Below, in pieces: positions 34,467 to 42,870 of a stretch of 55,480 nucleotides of DNA. A program made the translations under genes and the position numbers. Below the pieces are notes generated by a model. The model had not been told where the DNA came from. It made no database searches and worked only from the letters and a program-made list of their open reading frames with translations. Source of the stretch: Bacteroidaceae bacterium (GTDB taxonomy: Bacteria; Bacteroidota; Bacteroidia; Bacteroidales; Bacteroidaceae); NCBI GenBank assembly GCA_024699495.1, contig JAILPK010000068.1, forward strand, positions 1-55,480, read 5' to 3'. Each line of letters starts with the position of its first letter. The stretch's first letter is position 1.

Positions 34467-34810
34467 TTCGAGACTGTTAATGGGCTTTCATCAATAAATA
34501 TTGGGAGGCTCACATGGTTAGCGCCCTTTACATGAGCTGTTTATTGAAGTGTTCGGAAATAAATTTTTAGTGTTACTGCAAAGATCACTTTTTTAGTAAG
34601 CAATCGTAAATCTGTTCATTCATCAACTCAAGTCTTTGATTTAATTGTTTCTACATCTCTTTGGTGACAGGTACAGTCCCTTTAACTCCCGTGTATGGTT
34701 GCAGTGCTAAAAGCATAAATTCCATTTCCCTCTCTATGAGAGGGACAGTTGCACTAGCTTCCCCAATTCAATAAAAAAATGAATGCGCTAAAAAAAAATT
34801 TGCAAAATAA

Positions 34811-34842
34811 TTTGGTTTATACTATAAACTTATTTACCTTTG
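34811..34842 (+). promoter_or_regulatory. Promoter with a palindromic operator in the spacer
   Basis: TTTG (34811-34814) and TACCTTTG (34835-34842) are separated by exactly 20 nt, an ideal Bacteroidetes promoter. The spacer contains GTTTATA-C-TATAAAC (34815-34829), a perfect 7-1-7 palindrome directly abutting the -33 element. This is the expected place for a repressor, and the operon encodes a winged-helix protein. Confidence 0.75.
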
Positions 34843-34951
34843 CGCTGTGATTCGAACACAAAAGGGCTAAAACCTTGCTTTCTGCAGGAGCATGGCTGCG
34901 GCCAAAAGCGTAAAAAAAACTATTGTTAAACCAACGCAAATAGAGAAAACA

Positions 34952-35578
34952 ATGGAAGAAAAAAACAATATGACTGCAGAACGCAGTCTGGAAATCATTC
35001 GTGAATCGATAGAACGCAGCCAGCGCACAATCACTAAGAACTCGTCAGTACCAATGATTTGGTGGGGCATCTGTGTCGTTATATTCGCTTTGTTCATAGC
35101 CTATTTATGGAAGAACAATGGTGGACCCATCTGGAATTGGTTGTGGGCTGTCATGTGGTTAGTCGGATATGCAGGCAATTGGTTCATTGACAAGAAAAAA
35201 GAAACTATTCCGACAACCTTTGTAGGTAAGGCCATCGGCTATGTGTGGAGCACATTTGGTGTCTTCTGTGGAGGCTTTGGCATTTTGTTAGGCTTAATTG
35301 GTGGCAAAATATTGCCTTTTGACCTGATCATGCCAGGTATGTATGTCTTCGGTTGCATTACGAGCATTATTTCGTTGTGCTTTGGGATGGGTACGACCAT
35401 CACAGGACTCATCATCCAAAACCGCATTATACAGGTTTGTGGGATTATTGCCGGTCTGGGCGGATTCTTTTACGCATTGCATTTTCCAGATTACAGACAA
35501 CTTTTCGTAATGGCTTGTGTGGCTATCATTGGTCTGATCATTCCCGGCCTTATCATCCACGTGCAAAACAAAAAATAA
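34952..35578 (+). CDS. Multi-spanning membrane protein of unknown function
   Basis: A 208-residue protein from the ATG at 34952 (MEEKNNMTAERSLEI); another in-frame ATG lies at 34892. It has an N-terminal soluble helix (to about 35), then six hydrophobic segments: VPMIWWGICVVIFALFIAYL, IWNWLWAVMWLVGYAGNWF, a long Gly-rich pair, a segment around CITSIISLCFGMGTT, and a C-terminal pair. There are no catalytic motifs. It is paired with a winged-helix regulator whose Shine-Dalgarno begins one base after this stop codon. Such pairs are common in Bacteroidales, but no function is known to me. The regulator may respond to the membrane protein's state. Confidence 0.8.
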   Translation: MEEKNNMTAERSLEIIRESIERSQRTITKNSSVPMIWWGICVVIFALFIAYLWKNNGGPIWNWLWAVMWLVGYAGNWFIDKKKETIPTTFVGKAIGYVWSTFGVFCGGFGILLGLIGGKILPFDLIMPGMYVFGCITSIISLCFGMGTTITGLIIQNRIIQVCGIIAGLGGFFYALHFPDYRQLFVMACVAIIGLIIPGLIIHVQNKK

Positions 35579-35585
35579 GGAGGAG
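35579..35585 (+). promoter_or_regulatory. Strong ribosome-binding site of the winged-helix gene
   Basis: GGAGGAG follows the upstream stop codon directly and is five bases before the ATG at 35591. It settles the start choice. Confidence 0.7.
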
Positions 35586-35590
35586 TGTAC

Positions 35591-35878
35591 ATGTTCCAAC
35601 CATTAGATCCACTTTTGCATTCGGAGTTGCGACTGGCGATTATTTCGTTGCTTATAAGCGCAGAAGAAGCAGAGTTCCCCTATATTAAAGAACAGACTGG
35701 CGCCACAGCCGGTAACCTGAGCGTGCAGGTGGACAAGCTTTCGGCAGTCGGATATATAGAGGTAGAGAAGACCTTCAAGGGCAAGCGGCCATGTACCATC
35801 TGCCGAATTACACCCGCTGGGATTAAAGCCTTTAAGGCCTACGTGGAAGCGTTGAAAACCTATCTCAACGTAAAATAG
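35591..35878 (+). CDS. Winged-helix transcriptional regulator
   Basis: A 95-residue single-domain winged-helix protein (ArsR/MarR-like, of the type that recognises DNA through LSVQVDKLSAVGYIEVEK near 42-59). The start is the ATG at 35591, since the perfect Shine-Dalgarno GGAGGAG (35579-35585) is spaced for it; a GTG two codons earlier overlaps that site. Strong Shine-Dalgarno sequences are unusual in Bacteroidetes. It is the last gene of the two-gene operon and the likely binder of the palindrome at 34815-34829. Confidence 0.9.
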   Translation: MFQPLDPLLHSELRLAIISLLISAEEAEFPYIKEQTGATAGNLSVQVDKLSAVGYIEVEKTFKGKRPCTICRITPAGIKAFKAYVEALKTYLNVK

Positions 35879-35947
35879 GCTTTACCTCTCATACCCCTTT
35901 CCATGTGGAAAATGGACAAACAAGCCAGACTTAGAAAGTGAAAAAGT

Positions 35948-35983
35948 GAGCCCCGAAAGAAGTAACAAACACTTTCGGGGCTC
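35948..35983. terminator. Bidirectional terminator between convergent genes
   Basis: GAGCCCCGAAAG (35948-35959) and CTTTCGGGGCTC (35972-35983) form a perfect 12-bp stem with a 12-nt loop. On the minus strand it is followed by ACTTTTTCAC, on the plus strand by TGCGTCTT. It serves the winged-helix gene and the convergent phosphodiesterase gene. Confidence 0.8.
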
Positions 35984-35996
35984 TGCGTCTTACCGC

Positions 35997-36896
35997 TTAC
36001 GGCTGCCAGTCATCGGGACGGTTGGTTATGATGCCGTCCACAGGCCAGTGGGGAGCTTTCATACGTTCCTCGAGAGTCCAGAGTTTCACTTCGCGGTTGT
36101 GAGCATGTATGTCGTTAATCAGTGAGCGGTTGACAGCGCCATAGAAAAAATTGAACGACTCAATGTAGCTATACTTCTCGTAGGAGAACCGTGAGAAGGA
36201 GAGGTCAAAGATATACGGGAGTCCGGGGAACTTGAACACCACCAGTTTTTCGAGTCTCACGGAGGGGTCGAGGCGGTGGGTATTCTCCAGCACGGAGTCG
36301 TTGAAACTCTGCACCACCACCCATCCTCTGGCGTGGTGTGCGTCCACGGTCTGCAGCATCTTCTCTTCTATTCCCTGATAGATGTTGCCAGTACGCTTTA
36401 TTTCAATGAGCAGGTCGCATCGCCCGTGAACGAGGTCGAGCACTTCGTCCAATGTGGGAAGTTTTTCGTCTGTCACCTTTCCTTTGTAAACCACATTCAG
36501 GCGTTTGATTTCAGCCAATGTGAGGTCTCGTATGCGTCCTTTCCCGTTGGTGGTGCGGTTAACGGTCTGGTCATGGCATACGAGCAGTTGGCCGTCCTTG
36601 GTGAGATGGATGTCAATCTCTATCATCTCAGCTCCGGCTTCGATACCCCTCTCGATACAGAGGAGGGTGTTTTCAGGGCCGATGGAAGCACCTCCGCGAT
36701 GTCCGACCACGGTGAAATCACCCAGTTCTTTACGCAGATATCCTCGTTCGGCGATAAATGAGGGAACAAACACCGATGCCACATAGAGTAATGGCACCAT
36801 CACGATAATCAAAATCCAAATCATTAGTTTTCTGCCCCTATGCATCTGACCTCTGCTGGGGAGCGGCGGCTGGATTGGGGATTTCTTTTTAAACAT
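35997..36896 (-). CDS. Glycerophosphodiester phosphodiesterase family protein
   Basis: Membrane-anchored GDPD enzyme, 299 residues, hydrolysing glycerophosphodiesters to glycerol 3-phosphate and an alcohol. A basic N-terminus and one helix (near 24-46) are followed by a TIM barrel with GHRGGASIGPENT (His-Arg and Glu of the active site, near 63-75), EIDIHLTKDGQLLVCHD near 95-111, and EIKRTGN. Hydrolysis probably occurs in the periplasm. It is a single gene with the terminator at 35948-35983. Confidence 0.92.
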   Translation of the reverse strand: MFKKKSPIQPPLPSRGQMHRGRKLMIWILIIVMVPLLYVASVFVPSFIAERGYLRKELGDFTVVGHRGGASIGPENTLLCIERGIEAGAEMIEIDIHLTKDGQLLVCHDQTVNRTTNGKGRIRDLTLAEIKRLNVVYKGKVTDEKLPTLDEVLDLVHGRCDLLIEIKRTGNIYQGIEEKMLQTVDAHHARGWVVVQSFNDSVLENTHRLDPSVRLEKLVVFKFPGLPYIFDLSFSRFSYEKYSYIESFNFFYGAVNRSLINDIHAHNREVKLWTLEERMKAPHWPVDGIITNRPDDWQP

Positions 36897-36914
36897 TATA
36901 TTTTATTAGTTGAC

Positions 36915-37062
36915 GAGTTGATGAGTTGATGAGTTGATGGCTTCGCAGGGAGTGAGTTCGTGAGTTTTTAAGTTTGGAGCGGCCGTGGGCCGCGCTTACT
37001 GCTTACATGTGCGGCTGGCGCAATGGAGCCGCGATGTGGTGCTTACTGCTTACTGCTTACTG
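36915..37062. repeat. Short tandem repeats between gdpD-like gene and NTPase gene
   Basis: GAGTTGAT is repeated three times at 36915-36938, and GCTTACT three times at 37041-37061. The region 36897-37138 has no gene. Similar low-complexity words occur in other spacers of the window. Confidence 0.65.
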
Positions 37063-37138
37063 TTTGGGCTGCGCAATGGAGCTAATGGGGCCACCAGGTC
37101 GATGGGCCAAGGGCTAGAGGCAGGTCGCCTCAACTCCC

Positions 37139-40100
37139 TTATACTTTAACTCCGAAGAGGTGGCGCATCAGGATTTTGACTACTCCCTCGTACCATCCGA
37201 AGCAGTTGTGGGCAGCGGGGATGGCTTTTATGCTCTCTGCAGAGAAGGCATCGACCTCTGGAATATTCATCAGTGACCACATCAGGAACTTGCCGAATTT
37301 GTGTGTAAAGAGGTCGGATAGGGTCTCCCCGCTGGGATGATAACTGAGTATGTCCTCGTGGTATGTGGACACTCCTGGGAAGGCGAGTCCGGCGATGTCA
37401 GTGCGTATGAAGGCATCAATCTGTGCTCCGTAGTAGTTTTTTGCGGTGCTGAGCACGTTACCAACGAGACGCACCAAATCATAGGTATATATGCCGCCGC
37501 GGGCCGAGGTGTCGATGGCATCGAAAGCCTCCACTTTCTCCTCGGAGTCGAAGCGTAGCATTATAGTCTTGAGCAGATCGAGTCCGGTGCGTATCAGACC
37601 GAAGTCGGCTATCATCTCGGATATATTCTCCACAATATGATAGAGTAGTTCCTTGTCCCGGTCGGCAACGGCCTCGTCGATAAGCCGGTAGATGAGCGGC
37701 ACAGGAAGAGGTTCTCCGACGCGGGGTATGCCGTCGGCAGTGCGTTCTGTCTCCACCACAGCATACCAGGTGAGCACATTACGCTTGTAAAGTCCCGTCG
37801 GATTGGCTTTTTTGCTGTTTCGGGCAGGGAAGAGTCCACGGCAGGCGCGGGTCCAGTCCTCCGCCTCACGGGCGTATATCTCTTCCACCTCGGGATTCGG
37901 TCCGCTGTGAATCTGAATCTGAAGCAGGACATAGAGTATAGACATCTGCGAATATCTGAACCACTCAGTCTGACGGTAGCGGTCGGAGAAGAACCCGTTG
38001 ATAATGGGTCTGACCAGAGTCCAGTCTCTGGAACCGACAATCACCAATGTGCGCTCCAAGACGAAATAGCTGAGCGAGTCGCCTGTGGAGTATGCGTCCA
38101 GGATTGTCGGGATATAGCTGCGGAAGGCCTCTGCTTCGGTCTGAGCCTCAGGATTGCCTTCGTAGCATCCTTCAAACTGATGGTAGAAAGTGAAGAAGCG
38201 TGTCATTGCGGCTAATGAATCGCGGCTCCACCGCTCCGCCGCAGCATGTGCTGGCACGACGTTGTCGTCCCAGCACCCCTGGTATTCGGCGGCATTGTTG
38301 ACATAATCCCCCTGGAATGTGATTTGAGTGCGCATCGCCGTTTGCAGGAATGGCATTATGAGTCGGATTACGCGATAGTTCCAGGTGAAGTGGCGCACAA
38401 TATCGCGCATGGAATCCATCAGATAGCCCACCTCGGCGTGGAGGCGCTGCAGTTCGTGTGGCTCGCTTGTATTACTGATGGCCAGCTGGTTGTCTATGAT
38501 GAGCAGCACGCACAGACGTGTGGCAGTCTCCATGAAGACCATGGCCTCGCGCCGCTTCTCCTTGCGTGTGGTCAGGGAGAATACTGAGGAGGCTTTCAGA
38601 TGCCCGTACATCTCCTCGACAATACGACGGGTCAAGTTGTCACGAATAGGCAGATAGCCGAGCGTGTGGCGGTGGTTGGACAGATAGTAGGCATACATGC
38701 AAGCATTGTTGCTCACGTCTGTGAGCGGGTCGAGCATCAGGCGCCAGAGCAGCTGCATTGCATCATGCGAATATAGCGACTCATTGAAATAATCGGTTAG
38801 CAGAATGCCGTTTACGATAGCCGACGAAGCCACCTTGCGTAGGCGCAGCGTGTCGGCCTCATCGGGCAACGGCTGCAGCATGGCGTCCATGAGCGTGAAC
38901 ACATACTGCTCATAATTCTCGCGTATAAGCGTATCTATAGTCTCTGAGACCAGCATCATGACGCGGAAGTCGTCGGTATGTCGGGCTGCCAGTTCCACGA
39001 TAGTTTCTGTGGAGCCAGTATGTAGAAGGTCGATGATAAGAGAATTGCGCAGCACCCCCATCATCACCACATTCATCGCCGCATGCTCTATGGCGTCAAT
39101 ATAAGTGGAGGGCGGAATCGGGAGCGTTGGGTCGAGGGACTTGCGCTGCTGCTCTACGAACTGCTCCGCCATGACGTATTCGAGAAAGCGCTCATATACA
39201 AACTGCACCGATATGCAGCTGTTCTCGCCCTCGTTCTTCTCCGACTCACGAAGCACGGACCGTTCGGCTCGGTTGAGCAGTTCGCCATAGGCTATGGAGA
39301 TTCCGTCGGCCTTCAGAGTGAGGTTGCGCAAGAGAGCCAGTTCCGAACCGTCTTCTGCTTGTCGTAATGCATTCATACCCAGCCCATCGACCGGCATTCC
39401 TTGGAGATATTGTCCAAGCATCCAAGCCCCCATTCGATGTATTATTTCCACCTGCTGCTGTCCGGCATAGGAGTTGGCAATCTCCGAGAGCATCAGAGCG
39501 AAGAGGCTAGTTGAGGTATATGCGTTGGAGTCCTTGACAAGCGGCTGTCCGAGGTAGTTGGTGGCTACATATTTCAGGATGAGGGGGTCTTTCAGACGCA
39601 GGCGGATACCGCGCGGCAGGTCGGCGAAATCGGTGTGCATCTGGAAGAGGCGGCGATAAATCTGATAAGCGCGCTCGGCCTCTTCGTCGCTGAATCCGCG
39701 CACCACAGCCTCCTCCTCTCCCACTCCAAACAGCGACGGGTCGTCTTTAGGCAGAGTCGGCTGAAGCACATTCTTCCAAGTATATGTGCGGCAGGTGAAG
39801 AGGACCTTGAAGCGCGACATACCCTCGCCGACAAACAGGCGGCGGATGGCTCGGAACAGTTCCAGGGGACCTTCGATTTCGGCCTCCTCATCGCCAATAA
39901 CGGCAGGGGCATACGCGTCTGGAGCATAATGGAGACATTCGTTGACGGCATCAAACAAGACATAGATGTCCTCTCCGCGCTCCTCTGCCAGCTTATGCAC
40001 AGAAGCCATCACCTTCTCCATGGGGTAGCGGGCACCGAAACCGAGGATTGATTTCATCCGGGCATCCAAGGAGATCTCGGCGAAGTCGGCCGCATTGAAA

Positions 40101-41176
40101 ACGAGGACAGCCTTGCCCTGGGCAATGAGGCCTTCAGTCCAGTGGCACAGCTGATTTGTCTTGCCCTGGCCGGCCTCTCCGACCATGGGGAAGAGCGTCT
40201 TCGGACTCACCCAGAAGCGGTGGAGCACGCCTGTCAGCGTTTGACGCTCCACAAACAGCTCCTGATTGTATTTCTTTTCTTTATAGACACGGTTGAGATA
40301 TTGTGTTGACTCACCCTGCAGACGTTCGCACAACTCTTCCCAAGTGAGGGTGGTCTCAACACTGAACTGCGGCCACACCATTTTCATGCGCCGGTCTATG
40401 GCGCTGTTCATGAGGTCGGTGCGCTGCGGGTCGGTATCCGCATCGCTCGTGAGATACTGAGCCAAGCCGCCTTCCATCAGAGTCTGCAGGATGAACGGAA
40501 CACCTCTGGAATTGTGGAAGAAGAGAGGATACATGTTTATGCTTTCGGCAGACAGGGCGCCATCAGCAAACGAGAGCACATATCCGCGTACAGGTCCAGA
40601 CTCATCTTTCAGAACAGGCGCGTTGGCATCTGCCTCCAAGTCGGGAGCCTCAACTGTGGCATATTGCAGCGGGGCTACAGCTGCCGCCATCATATCCACA
40701 TATACCTGCAGTTTCTCCGTAAGTTCACGGTTTTTCTCATCTGAGCGGGTAACCCCATGCCCTTTGTATGTGTTGCGAAGAGTCACGGGTCCGGGCATCT
40801 TGCCGTCGCCAAGAAGGGCATTACGACGCTTCCGTTTGCTGCCGCGCAGCAGGTTTTCGGCGAGAGAGATCACCAGAGGGTGCTCGGGAAGAATCTGTTC
40901 GGCAGCTACGAGCAGCGGAGTCAGAGCAGCGACCCAATCGCCCATGGAGAGCGGACGTTTGCGTACCAGAAGACGGGCATGTGCAGCACACACCTCGGCT
41001 GCCTCAGCCTCATTAGAGAGCATGACGAAAAGCAGGTGGGTAAGCCACATCACCCCCATTTCTATGAAATCGAGCTGATGATTCTTGGCCTTGTCATAAT
41101 TCGCAGCGTCAAGAGCTTCCAGAGCTTTCTGCAAAGGGAATCGCAGAGTAAAGGGGAGTTTTATTTCTTTTTCCAT
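37139..41176 (-). CDS. Large STAND/NACHT-like P-loop NTPase with HEPN-like N-terminal domain
   Basis: A 1345-residue soluble multidomain protein. The N-terminal helical region (about 1-170) ends in LRNTYKGHGVT, where R134-N135...H140-G141 fits the RN-x4/5-H signature of HEPN ribonuclease-like domains. A beta-rich linker (about 195-250) follows. The P-loop domain has Walker A GEAGQGKT (333-340), Walker B IYVLFDAVNE (404-413) and a sensor-like block VLFTCRTYTW near 458-467, as in STAND/NACHT NTPases. The remaining 800 residues are almost wholly helical and resemble a repeat superstructure that could act as sensor. The start overlaps the end of the upstream membrane-protein gene by 16 bp, so the two are coupled. 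STAND NTPases with such effectors are typical of antiphage or self/non-self systems; that role is inferred. An ordinary regulatory NTPase is the alternative. Confidence 0.82.
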   Translation of the reverse strand: MEKEIKLPFTLRFPLQKALEALDAANYDKAKNHQLDFIEMGVMWLTHLLFVMLSNEAEAAEVCAAHARLLVRKRPLSMGDWVAALTPLLVAAEQILPEHPLVISLAENLLRGSKRKRRNALLGDGKMPGPVTLRNTYKGHGVTRSDEKNRELTEKLQVYVDMMAAAVAPLQYATVEAPDLEADANAPVLKDESGPVRGYVLSFADGALSAESINMYPLFFHNSRGVPFILQTLMEGGLAQYLTSDADTDPQRTDLMNSAIDRRMKMVWPQFSVETTLTWEELCERLQGESTQYLNRVYKEKKYNQELFVERQTLTGVLHRFWVSPKTLFPMVGEAGQGKTNQLCHWTEGLIAQGKAVLVFNAADFAEISLDARMKSILGFGARYPMEKVMASVHKLAEERGEDIYVLFDAVNECLHYAPDAYAPAVIGDEEAEIEGPLELFRAIRRLFVGEGMSRFKVLFTCRTYTWKNVLQPTLPKDDPSLFGVGEEEAVVRGFSDEEAERAYQIYRRLFQMHTDFADLPRGIRLRLKDPLILKYVATNYLGQPLVKDSNAYTSTSLFALMLSEIANSYAGQQQVEIIHRMGAWMLGQYLQGMPVDGLGMNALRQAEDGSELALLRNLTLKADGISIAYGELLNRAERSVLRESEKNEGENSCISVQFVYERFLEYVMAEQFVEQQRKSLDPTLPIPPSTYIDAIEHAAMNVVMMGVLRNSLIIDLLHTGSTETIVELAARHTDDFRVMMLVSETIDTLIRENYEQYVFTLMDAMLQPLPDEADTLRLRKVASSAIVNGILLTDYFNESLYSHDAMQLLWRLMLDPLTDVSNNACMYAYYLSNHRHTLGYLPIRDNLTRRIVEEMYGHLKASSVFSLTTRKEKRREAMVFMETATRLCVLLIIDNQLAISNTSEPHELQRLHAEVGYLMDSMRDIVRHFTWNYRVIRLIMPFLQTAMRTQITFQGDYVNNAAEYQGCWDDNVVPAHAAAERWSRDSLAAMTRFFTFYHQFEGCYEGNPEAQTEAEAFRSYIPTILDAYSTGDSLSYFVLERTLVIVGSRDWTLVRPIINGFFSDRYRQTEWFRYSQMSILYVLLQIQIHSGPNPEVEEIYAREAEDWTRACRGLFPARNSKKANPTGLYKRNVLTWYAVVETERTADGIPRVGEPLPVPLIYRLIDEAVADRDKELLYHIVENISEMIADFGLIRTGLDLLKTIMLRFDSEEKVEAFDAIDTSARGGIYTYDLVRLVGNVLSTAKNYYGAQIDAFIRTDIAGLAFPGVSTYHEDILSYHPSGETLSDLFTHKFGKFLMWSLMNIPEVDAFSAESIKAIPAAHNCFGWYEGVVKILMRHLFGVKV

Positions 41177-42660
41177 ACGTATATGAGAAGCAGGATAAGA
41201 ATTACCGAAAGTATGAGGCCAGATACGGGGTTGTAACGGTCAAGCGTGAGCACCGTCATCGCATCGCAGGTTACGGAGGCAATGGTCAGGATGGCCAGGA
41301 TTATAGTCATGCGGTCGTTACGGCGATTTTCCCCCTCACTGGCCTTGGATGCGATCAGCGTGTCCAAAGCTGCGAGTTTGTCACCTATCTCATCGAAATG
41401 CTCGCGGATAAGCAGGTTGCGGACACAGAAAGCATAGTATTGGTTGTGCTGGGTGAAATCAGAGATGTCGCTGAAGTGGGTCTTGGTCTTCATTATCGTG
41501 ACGCGCTCGGCCATCGCGTGGAGTCGTTCCAACGTCTGGTCATCGCCCCCAGAAGTCTCCAAGCGGGTGAGCTCATCCACCAGCTCCAGCAGGATATGGC
41601 GCTGGAGAAGCACCATAATCCACACCCATAGGTAGCGTTTGGAGAGAGAGGCTGTGGCGAAATTCATTATATGCTGGCTGGTGCCCGCTTTCTTGGCCTC
41701 CTCATCCGGAGTGGAGAGAGTCATGATGCCGCCGCCCTCGACGCTGGCCCCAATATAGATGTTCTTGAATGTGCGTCGCACCATACCCTCACTCTCGCTG
41801 TGCTCGGGAGACTGCACATACTTCGGGTTTTCACATCGGACGATATGCAGGAAATCAGTTTCCAGCTCCTCGCGCCGGTCAGTGTCCCCCACCCTCAGAT
41901 ACGTGAAGAGACGAAGACGGTTACGGTTGAAGGGCTGCCACGTGTCGCCGAAATCGGCCAGCATGTCGGCCATCAGAGAGGGCATTGTCCACGGCGCGGG
42001 CTCCGGGGCGCTTTCTGCAGCCTGCCTCCGGGCAGGTGTCTCCTGGGCTTTGCTGTCAATTTCCTGAGCGCCTTCGGAAGCCTCCAGACCTTTGTCTGAA
42101 GACTCCTGAAGAGCTGCAGCCTCTTGCCCTTTAGCCGCAGGTTTCTGCCCCTTGACCGGCGTTATTAGTTTCGGAGCCTGCGCATCGGTCTTTGCCAACG
42201 CATAATTGAGGGAGATGAGATTATCCATGGAGAGGCATGAAGGCTCGAGCGAGACGGGGACAATGAGCAGTCCGACACTGGCCTGACGGTTGACGAACAG
42301 TTTCACAGAAAGGAGGTCTGCCTCCTGCTGCATCACACGGAAGTCGAGTCCGGTTTTTGCTGTTCTCACTGTCTTCCGGATGCGGTTGCGGATATCGGCA
42401 AGACGCTGACGCAGATTATCGTTGTCTCCGGCAGAGGGCTTCAGCGTGAGAATATCGAAATTATAGGCTGACTGCGGCAGTGACTCACGGTTATGCTTAT
42501 TGGCCGATGCCTGCATCCAGTTTTGGATATACGGGAAGAGGATGTCGCGCTCCACCTTAATCTCGGCTTGTTGCCACAAAGAGTATTCACCCAGTTCCGG
42601 GCTCTCCTTGGCAAGGCGGAAAGGCAACATAAAAAAAGAATATGCTTCTTTCAATTGCAT
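41161..42660 (-). CDS. Membrane protein with CorA-like layout, partner of the NTPase
   Basis: I start it at the ATG at 42660 (MQLKEAYSFFMLPFRL, 499 residues), because a -7 promoter element lies 30 nt upstream (42690-42697) while the open frame to 42849 runs through that promoter. It has a mixed N-terminal domain (1-155), a disordered Gln/Ala/Glu linker (160-224), a second domain, a long helical stretch (about 355-450) and two transmembrane helices at the very end (451-472 and 478-496) finishing in WKKK. A big soluble part, a long helix and a C-terminal TM pair is the CorA-type channel layout, though the GMN motif is absent. It may be a membrane effector or anchor for the NTPase. No family name is certain. 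Confidence 0.8.
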   Translation of the reverse strand: MQLKEAYSFFMLPFRLAKESPELGEYSLWQQAEIKVERDILFPYIQNWMQASANKHNRESLPQSAYNFDILTLKPSAGDNDNLRQRLADIRNRIRKTVRTAKTGLDFRVMQQEADLLSVKLFVNRQASVGLLIVPVSLEPSCLSMDNLISLNYALAKTDAQAPKLITPVKGQKPAAKGQEAAALQESSDKGLEASEGAQEIDSKAQETPARRQAAESAPEPAPWTMPSLMADMLADFGDTWQPFNRNRLRLFTYLRVGDTDRREELETDFLHIVRCENPKYVQSPEHSESEGMVRRTFKNIYIGASVEGGGIMTLSTPDEEAKKAGTSQHIMNFATASLSKRYLWVWIMVLLQRHILLELVDELTRLETSGGDDQTLERLHAMAERVTIMKTKTHFSDISDFTQHNQYYAFCVRNLLIREHFDEIGDKLAALDTLIASKASEGENRRNDRMTIILAILTIASVTCDAMTVLTLDRYNPVSGLILSVILILLLIYVWKKK

Positions 42661-42689
42661 ACGTCGGACTATTTTTGTTTTTGATGGCA

Positions 42690-42697
42690 CAAAGATA
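42690..42697 (-). promoter_or_regulatory. -7 element of the membrane protein/NTPase operon
   Basis: The minus strand reads TATCTTTG. It lies 30 nt upstream of the ATG at 42660. No good TTTG was found 20 nt further up, so the promoter may be weak or regulated. The region 42661-42870 is AT-rich and divergent to the serine hydrolase gene. Confidence 0.6.
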
Positions 42698-42854
42698 GGT
42701 GAATTAATAATAAAGAGAAAAAAAATGGCTTCATTTTTGTCTATTACCTTTATCATATTTAAAAGAAATGTCTTTTTGGAACCTTTGGAAGTCGTTTGTA
42801 AAAGAAATAACGAAGAAAAGTCTGTTTTTCTTTTTTCCTTTGCACGCATAATTG

Positions 42855-42862
42855 TATCTTTG
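42855..42862 (+). promoter_or_regulatory. -7 element of the serine hydrolase gene
   Basis: TATCTTTG lies only eight bases before the ATG at 42871, so the transcript would be nearly leaderless. CTTTGCACGCA occurs twice here (42837-42847 and 42858-42868), as if the element had been duplicated. Confidence 0.55.
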
Positions 42863-42870
42863 CACGCAAA

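Larger units (their letters stand above)
33594..34951. other. Long non-genic stretch rich in repeats and relics
   Basis: No intact gene is supported over about 1.36 kb. It contains, in order, a decayed ORF (33723-33974), a 10-bp inverted repeat (34090-34127), a 22-bp tandem array (34181-34274), a second degenerate array with the same period (34291-34466) and the promoter of the next gene (34811-34842). It looks more AT-rich than its neighbours. Confidence 0.7.

Noticed and set aside
34271..34513. 80-codon minus-strand ORF
   Set aside because: It covers the degenerate 22-bp repeats, has no promoter or ribosome site, and its composition follows the repeat rather than a protein.
42661..42849. 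N-terminal extension of the membrane protein gene
   Set aside because: The open frame crosses the -7 element at 42690-42697 and has a Lys/Phe-rich, AT-driven composition; the ATG at 42660 fits better.
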